Origin: JBBQQG01 sp038216175
GTDB taxonomy: Bacteria > Patescibacteriota > Saccharimonadia > Saccharimonadales > OMJO01
Direction of reading: 5' to 3'
Assembly: GCA_038216175.1 (NCBI GenBank)
Contig: JBBQQG010000022.1
Span: 1 to 15,624, forward strand
Length of the DNA stretch: 15,624 nt
The notes beneath the pieces are model-generated. The model was not told the origin of the DNA. It did not search any database and was given only the letters and a program-made list of their open reading frames with translations. Positions 1-4,952 of the stretch are shown piece after piece (positions within the stretch are counted from its first letter, which is position 1; each line of letters starts with the position of its first letter). The position numbers and the translations under genes were made by a program.

Positions 1-1023
1 CCAGAGATTGCCGACTTCTTGAATGACGCTGTTTTCAGCACTCGTAAGACGCAAGATGATAAATATGTGCTATTCAAAGCCACCAAACAAAAGGTGGCCG
101 ACATATTCGAGGATTCATTCTACTGTGGTCTGTACCAGTACGGTGATAATATCGTGAACCTTACGGACATCTACAGCTTTAAGCCGCTTATAACCACCGA
201 CGAATACATTATGCTAAACAGTGACATCGCCAAGGACTTCAACAAGAAAACCACCGTCAAAACCAACAGAACGAAACGACTTACTTACGGCTTACTGAAT
301 AACAAAGTTGTCTGTGATTACTGTGATGAACTCATGGTATTCCAGCACCAAGAGATTTTGCGTGGCAAAAACAAAGGCAAATGGGTCGTTAGCTTCTACT
401 GCCGTGATAAGGGTCAGGGCTGTCTACGTCACAATAAAGAAGAACAGAAGAAGTTGGGGATTAAGCTGAGCAAGAGTATGCGTGCCAAGCACCTAATGGC
501 GGGTATAGAGTGGCAGCTACGCCATCTAACCAAAAAGAGTGAAGAAGCATACCAGATGTATAGTGATAGGCTTGAATCACGCATTGCTTCTCGGCGTGCA
601 ATCTTAGAACGTCAACTAAACCAAGCTAAAGAAGATAAGCGTACTAACGACAAGCAGTGCGCACGTTTGCTGGACTTCCAAGTAGCCGATCCAAAGGCTT
701 ACGAGACACACCACAAGGGTCGCCTAGACCACTACAAGCAGTTATCAGATTTAGCCCAAGAGAGTATTGACGAGCATAAAGAAGCACTGGAAGAGCTTAA
801 CACCGCTCTGCCAAGCAAGGAAGAGTTCTACGAACTCACCAAATCTAAACTGTTAGACCTACTCCATGAAGAAGACATTGTGGTTCTAAATGCTATATGT
901 AGCGAATTCGTTACGAACCTACGTGCTGGGAATAATTCTACCCCTGCTATAAAGCTAAATCCACCATACGACTTAATGGTGGATTTAGACAAAATACTTA
1001 TTGGTCGGGGTGACAGGACTTGA
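1..1023 (+). CDS. Large serine recombinase/integrase, C-terminal part (5' end outside window)
   Basis: The frame is open from base 1 (Pro-Glu-Ile-Ala-Asp-Phe...), so the catalytic N-terminal resolvase domain with its nucleophilic serine lies outside the window; the TTG at 19 is probably an internal Leu. What remains fits the DNA-binding half of a large serine recombinase. First comes the end of the recombinase domain (VADIFEDSFYCGLYQYG, the usual 'NP-Y-G' region). A zinc ribbon follows, with CDYC at about nt 313-324 and Cys codons again at about 400-402 and 421-423. A long charged coiled-coil-like segment occupies about nt 520-800, then a short C-terminal domain. These enzymes catalyse unidirectional site-specific integration of phages and mobile elements. 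The last seven codons lie inside the tRNA-Pro gene read on the other strand (ending Gly-Arg-Gly-Asp-Arg-Thr), typical of an integrase whose 3' end is formed by the attachment site. Family call is confident; whether the element is active is unknown. Confidence 0.88.
   Translation, partial: PEIADFLNDAVFSTRKTQDDKYVLFKATKQKVADIFEDSFYCGLYQYGDNIVNLTDIYSFKPLITTDEYIMLNSDIAKDFNKKTTVKTNRTKRLTYGLLNNKVVCDYCDELMVFQHQEILRGKNKGKWVVSFYCRDKGQGCLRHNKEEQKKLGIKLSKSMRAKHLMAGIEWQLRHLTKKSEEAYQMYSDRLESRIASRRAILERQLNQAKEDKRTNDKQCARLLDFQVADPKAYETHHKGRLDHYKQLSDLAQESIDEHKEALEELNTALPSKEEFYELTKSKLLDLLHEEDIVVLNAICSEFVTNLRAGNNSTPAIKLNPPYDLMVDLDKILIGRGDRT
955..988. repeat. 13-bp perfect inverted repeat near the element end
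   Basis: CTAAATCCACCAT (955-967) and ATGGTGGATTTAG (976-988) are exact reverse complements separated by 8 nt. The repeat lies inside the recombinase coding region, 13 nt from the 3' end of tRNA-Pro. On the minus strand it is the first hairpin downstream of the tRNA, but no good T-run follows it, so it is a poor intrinsic terminator. It may be an RNA 3' structure for the tRNA transcript or a protein-binding arm of the attachment site; the sequence does not decide. Confidence 0.7.
1002..1023. other. Probable attachment-site region (tRNA 3' end shared with recombinase 3' end)
   Basis: The 22 bp shared by the recombinase coding end (stop TGA 1021-1023) and the 3' end of tRNA-Pro (acceptor strand plus part of the T arm) is where the element core site would be expected. 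The tRNA is complete, so the integrating element would have restored its 3' end. The matching direct repeat at the other end of the element is not in this window, so the exact core cannot be set. Confidence 0.45.
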
Positions 1024-1077
1024 ACCTGCGACCTCACGGCCCCCAGCCGTACGCGCTACCAACTGCGCTACACCCCG
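1002..1077 (-). tRNA. tRNA-Pro, anticodon GGG, CCA encoded
   Basis: The reverse complement folds into a complete 76-nt cloverleaf. The acceptor stem is CGGGGTG paired with CACCCCG, followed by discriminator A and a genomically encoded CCA. The D arm is GCGC/GCGC with a GG in the loop. The anticodon stem is TACGG/CCGTG (one T-G pair) around the loop CTGGGGG, giving anticodon GGG. The T arm is GCAGG/CCTGT with TTCAAGT. GGG reads the proline codons CCC and CCT. It is the apparent integration target of the element to its left. Confidence 0.96.
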
Positions 1078-1089
1078 AAATACTTTTGC

Positions 1090-1118
1090 ATACTATATTA
1101 CAAATAGATTACTAACAA
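1090..1118 (-). promoter_or_regulatory. Promoter of tRNA-Pro
   Basis: On the minus strand a -35 TTGTTA (1118-1113), a 17-nt spacer and a -10 TAGTAT (1095-1090) predict a transcript start near 1083, six bases before the mature tRNA 5' end at 1077. Good sigma70-type geometry and a sensible position. Confidence 0.6.
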
Positions 1119-1160
1119 GAGAAGTACATGCTGCTTTTATATAATTTGACTAACTATAAC

Positions 1161-1169
1161 TGTTATAGT
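1161..1169 (+). promoter_or_regulatory. Extended -10 promoter of the PCD-RNase H gene
   Basis: TGTTATAGT is a TGN extended -10 element; no -35 is found at the proper distance (a TTGACT at 1146-1151 is too close). The predicted start, seven bases beyond the hexamer, is 1176, exactly the A of an in-frame ATG, which suggests a leaderless mRNA. Confidence 0.45.
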
Positions 1170-1175
1170 GCTCTC

Positions 1176-1868
1176 ATGTTAGAATTAATGTACATGTGGA
1201 AGGAAACAAAAAAAGGACTTTATCAAGAGTTTACATTTAAAGACTTTAAACAAGCTTTTAATTTTATGACAAAAGTTGCTGAGCTTGCAGAAGAACAACA
1301 GCACCATCCTCGATGGCATAATACCTGGAGTAAAGTAGATATCTGGCTGACTACTCATAGTGAAAATGATTCTATAACAGATAAAGACCACCGATTGGCA
1401 GATGCAATCGACAATATACAATTTGAATCTGGCGTTGAAGAAACTAAAAGCGTCATTGCCGGTTCGATAAAAATGTTTGCTGACGGTGGATCAAGAGGGA
1501 ATCCTGGTCCTTCAGCTTCCGGATTCGTACTTCTCAACCTTGATGACACCGTTATATATAGCGAAGGAATATATTTAGGTATAACAACCAACAATCAAGC
1601 AGAATACCAAGCTGTTAAATTTGGACTTGAAGAAGCTTTGAAATTAGGAGCCCGTGAGATATCAGTCTATTTAGACAGTTTACTTGTAGTAAATCAGATG
1701 ACAGGTATATTTAAAGTTAAAAATCGAGACTTATGGCCGATAAATGAAGCAATTCATGATTTAGTTAGCAAATTCAAAAGAGTATCTTTTACTCATGTAC
1801 CGAGGGAATTAAATAAATTAGCTGATGCAGAAGTTAATAAAGCTTTGGATGCTGAAGCATCGAAGTAA
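1176..1868 (+). CDS. Fusion protein: pterin-4a-carbinolamine dehydratase-like domain + RNase HI
   Basis: Two domains are visible (residues counted from ATG 1176; 230 aa). Residues about 7-85 match the PCD/DCoH family signature: Glu39-x3-His43-His44-Pro45, Trp51, His61 and Asp71, with the preceding FKDFKQAFNFMTKVAELAE helix; the dehydratase active-site residues are kept. Residues about 97-228 are an RNase HI domain with FADGGSRGNPGP and the four acidic catalytic residues Asp103, Glu143 (NNQAEY), Asp167 (YLDS) and Asp217. RNase HI cleaves the RNA strand of RNA:DNA hybrids such as R-loops and Okazaki primers. PCD normally recycles tetrahydrobiopterin cofactors but also serves as a dimerisation module; no pterin gene is nearby, so a structural role is possible (inference). 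ATG 1176 is chosen because it coincides with the predicted transcript start and removes a poorly conserved leader. ATG 1128, preceded by a weak AGAGAAG, and ATGs 1188 and 1194 are alternatives. Confidence 0.87.
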   Translation: MLELMYMWKETKKGLYQEFTFKDFKQAFNFMTKVAELAEEQQHHPRWHNTWSKVDIWLTTHSENDSITDKDHRLADAIDNIQFESGVEETKSVIAGSIKMFADGGSRGNPGPSASGFVLLNLDDTVIYSEGIYLGITTNNQAEYQAVKFGLEEALKLGAREISVYLDSLLVVNQMTGIFKVKNRDLWPINEAIHDLVSKFKRVSFTHVPRELNKLADAEVNKALDAEASK

Positions 1869-1879
1869 GCACTTAGAAC

Positions 1880-1888
1880 TGTTATAAT
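1880..1888 (+). promoter_or_regulatory. Extended -10 promoter of rnpB
   Basis: TGTTATAAT is a perfect TATAAT hexamer with a TGN extension; no convincing -35 lies upstream. The predicted start is about 1895, at the 5' side of helix P1 of RNase P RNA. Confidence 0.65.
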
Positions 1889-1890
1889 CA

Positions 1891-2250
1891 ATAAGTTAGA
1901 TTATTGGCTAACTACCTACCTGCAAAGGTAGGAGGAAAGTCCGGGCAGCGTAGGGAAAGACAGTTGCTAACGGCAACCGAGAGTAATCTTAGGGAAAGTG
2001 CCACAGAAACAATACCGCCCATTTTGGGTAAGGGTGAAATGAGTGGGGTAAAAGCCCACAGTTTATCGTGGTGACACGTTAAAAAGGTAAACCCTGTTTG
2101 CTGCAAGGGGATGCGCTCTATTAAGGTTTCCCGCCAGAGTTCATCAATTAATCCGCTTGATCTGCTGAGCAATTAGCAGGCTAGATAGATGGTTAGCGTT
2201 CAGGCTTATGCTTGATTACAGAACCCGGCTTATAGATAATCTAGCTTATC
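1891..2250 (+). ncRNA. rnpB: RNase P RNA (M1 RNA)
   Basis: This is the catalytic RNA that removes 5' leaders from pre-tRNAs. The diagnostic conserved blocks appear in order: GAGGAAAGTCC at 1932-1942, AGGGAAAGTGCCACAGAAAC at about 1991-2010, GGGTGAAA near 2033, and ACAGAACCCGGCTTA near 2218-2232. GGTAAACCC at 2086-2094 is the L15 loop motif that pairs with the CCA end of tRNA; the tRNA gene in this window encodes its CCA. The ends were set by the P1 helix: 1891-1904 pairs with 2236-2249 over 14 bp with one G-U. With transcription starting near 1895, the mature 5' end is probably a few bases inside the left limit. The size, about 350-360 nt, is ordinary for the bacterial A type. Confidence 0.95.
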
Positions 2251-2258
2251 AAATATAT

Positions 2259-2287
2259 AAAACACCGCCTTTTAACAGCGGTGTTTT
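2259..2287. terminator. Bidirectional intrinsic terminator between rnpB and rplT
   Basis: AAAACACCGC (2259-2268) pairs perfectly with GCGGTGTTTT (2278-2287) around a 9-nt loop; the stem ends in T-rich sequence on both strands. It lies between the convergent rnpB and infC-rpmI-rplT transcripts and can end both. Confidence 0.85.
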
Positions 2288-2303
2288 ATATTAAAAAAAA
2301 GTA

Positions 2304-2648
2304 TTATTTTTGACTTGCTTCAACAATTGCTTTAAATGCAGCAGGTTCATTTACCGCAATCTCACTTAGAACTTTCCGGTCCAAAGTTATATTAGTATTT
2401 TTAAGTCCTGCAATTAATTTGCTATAAGTTGTGCCATTAATTCGTGCAGCAGCATTAATTCTTGTATTCCATAATTGTCGGAATGTTCTTTTCTTATTCC
2501 TACGATCTCTATAGGCATAGGTTAGTGCTTTTGTGATCGCCTGCTTACCTCTTTTAATACTTGAACGATTACCACGGGTCATGCCTTTCGTAGCAGATCT
2601 GATTTTTTGGTGACGTTTGTGCGCCGTTACACCTCGTTTTACTCTCAT
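2304..2648 (-). CDS. rplT: 50S ribosomal protein L20
   Basis: A 114-residue basic protein with the L20 pattern throughout: MRVKRGVTAHKRHQKIR at the start, the basic helical RNRSSIKRGKQ-like segment, FRQLWNTRINAAARINGTTYSKLIAGL in the middle, and the NITLDRKVLSEIA end. L20 binds 23S rRNA early in large-subunit assembly. Length is normal (about 115-120). It is the last gene of infC-rpmI-rplT, starting 4 nt after the rpmI stop; a GGGAG ribosome-binding site overlaps the last rpmI codons, so translation is probably coupled. In other bacteria L20 represses this operon; no long leader or obvious L20 site is seen here. Confidence 0.98.
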   Translation of the reverse strand: MRVKRGVTAHKRHQKIRSATKGMTRGNRSSIKRGKQAITKALTYAYRDRRNKKRTFRQLWNTRINAAARINGTTYSKLIAGLKNTNITLDRKVLSEIAVNEPAAFKAIVEASQK

Positions 2649-2652
2649 ATCT

Positions 2653-2847
2653 CTAAACTCCCAACTTCAGCTTAATATTCTTGGCATTTTTACCAATTGC
2701 TTGGCCGTAAACAGCTGATCGTCTTTTTCTAGCAGCACTTTTCTTCGAAAGGTTATGGTTTATATCACCATGACCATGCAGAACCTTACCATTTTTGGTA
2801 ATTCTAACTCTGTCTTTTGTACCACTATGCGTCTTTAACTTTGGCAT
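2653..2847 (-). CDS. rpmI: 50S ribosomal protein L35
   Basis: A 64-residue basic protein with the L35 signature: MPKLKTHSGTKDRVRITKNGK, then the HNLSKKSAARKRR segment, ending KLGV. It is a small structural component of the large ribosomal subunit, of usual length. Its first 23 bp overlap the end of infC in another frame. The strong ribosome-binding site AAGGAG lies inside infC, 8 nt before the ATG, so the two genes are tightly coupled. Middle gene of a conserved translation operon. Confidence 0.98.
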   Translation of the reverse strand: MPKLKTHSGTKDRVRITKNGKVLHGHGDINHNLSKKSAARKRRSAVYGQAIGKNAKNIKLKLGV

Positions 2848-3355
2848 GACTGTTGCTCCTTATCAAAAAACTTAACTGTTTACCCGCAAGTTGCGGAGGT
2901 TGATCGACAATAATTGATTCATCAAAACTTGCGATAACTCGATCTGCTAATTTAAACCCGAGCTCCTTATGAGCTAATTCTCGCCCACGATAGAATACCG
3001 TAATTTTAACTTTGTGACCAACATCTAAAAAATTAGTAACTTTTCTACGTTTTACTTCAAGATCGTGGTCACTAATCTTTAGCCCGAAACGCATTTGTTT
3101 AACTTCAAGTGATTTGGCATTTCGCTTACTCTTTTGAAGTTGTTTTGTCCGTTGATAATTATATTTGCCCCAATCAACAATTTTAGCAACCGGGGGATTG
3201 GTATTAGGTGAAATCTCAACCAAATCAAGTTCGTATTCCTCTGCTAATTTAAGCGCTTCGCTTCTAGATAAAACACCTAATTGGGTTCCATCTTCGTCGA
3301 TTACGCGTAATTCAGGAGCTCTAATAGCTCTATTCACACGTGTACCTTTATTGAT
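2825..3355 (-). CDS. infC: Translation initiation factor IF-3, probable ATC start
   Basis: IF-3 binds the 30S subunit, checks start-codon/initiator-tRNA pairing and prevents premature subunit joining. The protein has the N-terminal pattern NRAIRAPELRVIDEDGTQLG, a linker after YNYQRTKQLQKSKRNAKS, and the C-domain block EVKQMRFGLKISDHDLEVKRR with VKITVFYRGREL. The conventional start (GTG at 3337-3335) has no ribosome-binding site. Six codons upstream, in frame and just inside the preceding stop, an ATC codon (3355-3353) follows AGGAGT with an 8-nt spacer from the AGGAG core. It adds (M)NKGTRV, giving IF-3 its usual 'V-N-x-x-I-R' opening and 176 aa. IF-3 genes often use rare ATT/ATC starts, letting the factor repress its own translation. 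First gene of the operon, about 33 nt from the predicted transcript start. Confidence 0.95.
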   Translation of the reverse strand: MNKGTRVNRAIRAPELRVIDEDGTQLGVLSRSEALKLAEEYELDLVEISPNTNPPVAKIVDWGKYNYQRTKQLQKSKRNAKSLEVKQMRFGLKISDHDLEVKRRKVTNFLDVGHKVKITVFYRGRELAHKELGFKLADRVIASFDESIIVDQPPQLAGKQLSFLIRSNSHAKVKDA

Positions 3356-3362
3356 GTAAATT

Positions 3363-3368
3363 ACTCCT
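3363..3368 (-). promoter_or_regulatory. Ribosome-binding site that sets the infC ATC start
   Basis: On the minus strand AGGAGT, with 7 nt between it and the ATC codon (8 nt from the AGGAG core). It is 25 nt from the first conventional start codon (GTG 3337), too far to serve it, so it decides in favour of ATC. Confidence 0.75.
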
Positions 3369-3394
3369 TACCTTATAATTAACGGTTATTTTAA

Positions 3395-3423
3395 ATTGTA
3401 ACAGATAAAACAACAGGGGTCAA
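3395..3423 (-). promoter_or_regulatory. Promoter of infC-rpmI-rplT
   Basis: On the minus strand: -35 TTGACC (3423-3418), exactly 17 nt, then -10 TACAAT (3400-3395) preceded by TGT (extended -10). Predicted start near 3388, leader about 33 nt. One of the best promoter matches in the window. Confidence 0.8.
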
Positions 3424-3570
3424 TACCCTATAGTAATTTTTTATATCTTTTATTAATACAATAGTTATCAAAAAGTAGACGTACGTAAATGAATCATTAA
3501 ATTATTGGAGTATATTACGACTATTTATGTTACTTATAAATGTTTATAAAGATAAATCTATTAAATTAAA

Positions 3571-3598
3571 ACAACTCGCTTTTGTATAAGCGAGTTGT
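3571..3598. terminator. 11-bp perfect hairpin, terminator-like on the minus strand
   Basis: ACAACTCGCTT (3571-3581) pairs with AAGCGAGTTGT (3588-3598) around the 6-nt loop TTGTAT. On the minus strand the stem runs directly into TTTTAATTTAAT, as an intrinsic terminator should. On the plus strand it is followed by AGGAGAAGTTTTTG, a weaker tail. If a terminator, it implies a minus-strand transcript arising somewhere in 3600-4550 upstream of infC. Confidence 0.55.
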
Positions 3599-3640
3599 AG
3601 GAGAAGTTTTTGTTTATGACTTTTTTATAATCTTGGTTTT

Positions 3641-3697
3641 AACGCTTTTTTTGTGGAACAACGGCTTGCGAGAAGCCGTTGTTACTGTAGCGTTTTT
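3641..3697 (+). terminator. Two-part hairpin followed by a T-run
   Basis: AACAACGGCTT (3657-3667) pairs with AAGCCGTTGTT (3673-3683) around GCGAG. An outer helix AACGCT (3641-3646)/AGCGTT (3689-3694) closes over it, and TTTTTATTTTT follows. It reads as a terminator or structured RNA 3' end on the plus strand. It resembles the hairpin at 3571-3598 in its ends (ACAAC...GCTT / AAGC...GTTGT) with paired changes in the middle. Confidence 0.5.
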
Positions 3698-4320
3698 ATT
3701 TTTGAGCACTTTATTTGTTCAGGTGCTAACCCTATATTAAACACAACTTTTTGTACTGTCAACACGTTTGTGTTTATTAAATCAGACCTGTGTATAACTA
3801 TTGCAATTTAATACTAATAAACTCACTTACTATGACCACAATTATCTTGACTACGTCCTTCATTAATCATAGACATTACTACCTAGGAGATTTATGATTA
3901 TTAATCTGAACATTACACATTAGTCACACTTAGTTAATTCTACATTAGGCTTAGAGTAATAATACCCATAGTTAAAGCACCTTCGTTATTGAACCGAAAC
4001 TATATTCGATGGTATTATCTTTAAATAATAACTAAAAAGTAGCGACATGACTACAATCTATGCTGCCCGTTATCAATCTAATAATACATATTTACAGAGT
4101 ATTTGAGCACTATCTTTAGTTAAAATATAAGGATAGTTATTTGTTACTGAATACTGATTTATTTACCATAACGCTAATGTGTTATTTACGAGTTTAGTTA
4201 ATGGTATTAAGTAGAAACTAAAAATATAATAATAAAAATTACAATGATATATTATATATAATTATTTATAAAATATGTGTGTTATATCAGTAAAGTAGTA
4301 AATAATACTATGATAATATA

Positions 4321-4349
4321 TTGACTTTCTATGTTTAAAGTAGTACATT
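4321..4349 (+). promoter_or_regulatory. Promoter of the candidate small RNA
   Basis: -35 TTGACT (4321-4326), exactly 17 nt, then -10 TACATT (4344-4349); predicted transcript start near 4356. It lies immediately before the structured segment 4361-4536. Confidence 0.6.
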
Positions 4350-4355
4350 TCTAAA

Positions 4356-4536
4356 GGTAAGTTGAAAACAAAAACTTATTTCAACGGCATAGCCGATATC
4401 GCTCCTTCCGCCTAAAAGCGGACCGAGCGGTCAGTCATAGTCATGGACGGTAAGCGCTATTCAATAATTATTTTGGGCGGATTTACCGTCCGGACTCCTA
4501 AAATAAGCATCCCATAGGGATGCATTTTTATTTTTA
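4356..4536 (+). ncRNA. Candidate structured small RNA or leader RNA, about 180 nt, family unknown
   Basis: The segment starts at a promoter-predicted position and ends at an intrinsic terminator. Between them are four stems. GTTGAAA/TTTCAAC pairs 4361-4367 with 4379-4385. CGGC/GCCG at 4385-4395 has a triloop and shares base 4385 with the first stem. CGCTC (4400-4404)/GAGCG (4425-4429) encloses TCCGC (4407-4411)/GCGGA (4418-4422). GGACGGTAA (4445-4453) pairs with TTACCGTCC (4483-4491), extended by AGTC (4433-4436)/GACT (4493-4496). It is much more GC-rich than the flanking sequence. It does not match the conserved blocks of tmRNA, SRP RNA or RNase P as I know them, and I see no 6S-like rod. 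It could be a free RNA or a cis leader (riboswitch plus terminator) for the membrane protein at 4557; that gene's own promoter favours the former. Confidence 0.5.
4507..4536 (+). terminator. Intrinsic terminator of the candidate small RNA
   Basis: GCATCCC (4507-4513), loop ATA, GGGATGC (4517-4523), followed by ATTTTTATTTTTA. Compact, GC-rich and T-tailed; a textbook intrinsic terminator. Confidence 0.85.
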
Positions 4537-4540
4537 TACC

Positions 4541-4549
4541 TGCTATTAT
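4541..4549 (+). promoter_or_regulatory. Extended -10 promoter of the 4557 gene
   Basis: TGCTATTAT fits a TGN extended -10. The predicted start is 4556, one base before the ATG at 4557, so the mRNA would be essentially leaderless. No -35 is apparent. Confidence 0.45.
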
Positions 4550-4556
4550 CAGATTA

Positions 4557-4904
4557 ATGAAGATAAATACTAGAATCAGACAAATAATACTTATATCACT
4601 ACTATTTATTGGGTTGATCTTATTTATTAGCTTCACTTCGCCTAAGACATTACCACTTCCATTTTTGGTGTTACCATTTTTAGCACTATATACTGCATTA
4701 TTCTTGTCATTAAAAGTTATAGTTACTAGTTACCGTGCTAGAACGAGAACTAAAACTATAGTTGCTGGCCTTTTATCATCATTTCCGGTACTACTTTTAG
4801 TTTTTCAATCAATTCATCAGCTAACTATGAAAGACTTTTTAATAATATTTGGATTAATAACTATTATTGCTTTTTATTTAAGCAGATCGGAATTTATTCA
4901 ATAA
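4557..4904 (+). CDS. Small multi-pass membrane protein, function unknown
   Basis: 115 residues, dominated by four hydrophobic segments (about 9-26, 33-55, 67-86 and 93-109). A basic loop, SYRARTRTKTI, lies between helices 2 and 3, which by the positive-inside rule places it, and both termini, in the cytoplasm. No enzyme motif is visible and I do not recognise the family. No ribosome-binding site precedes the ATG, which agrees with the leaderless promoter prediction. It stands first in the plus-strand row that leads to the VirD4/TraG-type ATPase, 48 nt ahead of the next gene, which has its own promoter. A role as a small inner-membrane partner of that ATPase is possible but rests only on position. 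Confidence 0.72.
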   Translation: MKINTRIRQIILISLLFIGLILFISFTSPKTLPLPFLVLPFLALYTALFLSLKVIVTSYRARTRTKTIVAGLLSSFPVLLLVFQSIHQLTMKDFLIIFGLITIIAFYLSRSEFIQ

Positions 4905-4931
4905 GCACCCCTGTTTAATCACGTGGAATTC

Positions 4932-4940
4932 TGATATAAT
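4932..4940 (+). promoter_or_regulatory. Extended -10 promoter of the 4953/5364 operon
   Basis: TGATATAAT is a perfect TATAAT with a TGN extension. The predicted start is near 4947, leaving only about 6 nt before the ATG at 4953. Confidence 0.6.
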
Positions 4941-4952
4941 ATTTGAGAAGTT

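Larger units (their letters stand above)
3424..4320. other. About 0.9 kb AT-rich region without a recognisable protein gene
   Basis: No ORF of convincing length or composition lies on either strand. The region holds the two hairpins listed separately. It also has a complex inverted-repeat set at about 3959-4018, where ATAATACC/GGTATTAT encloses ATAGTT/AACTAT, and an imperfect hairpin at 4109-4137. TGTGTATAA near 3790, the complement of a DnaA-box-like TTATACACA, is isolated. A tiny SD-preceded ORF lies at 3894-3923. From about 4200 to 4320 the sequence is almost only A and T. It may carry unrecognised RNAs or be an AT-rich regulatory or replication-related region; nothing here decides. Confidence 0.5.

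Noticed and set aside
828..1037. Minus-strand 69-residue ORF across the recombinase end and tRNA
   Set aside because: It runs antisense to the recombinase and through part of the tRNA-Pro gene; a shadow frame with no family resemblance.
3894..3923. 9-codon ORF preceded by AGGAGA and by a weak TTGACT-N17-TAGACA promoter
   Set aside because: The AGGAG-to-ATG gap is only 4 nt and the peptide is too short to judge; conservation data would be needed before calling a leader peptide.
3424..4320. Replication origin
   Set aside because: AT-rich and gene-poor, but only one DnaA-box-like site was found and no dnaA or dnaN is nearby; not enough to annotate.
4356..4536. tmRNA, SRP RNA or 6S RNA identity for the structured RNA
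   Set aside because: No tRNA-like T arm with GGTTCGAATCC or CCA end, no SRP apical GGAAG...AGCAGC block, and a multi-hairpin rather than rod-like layout.
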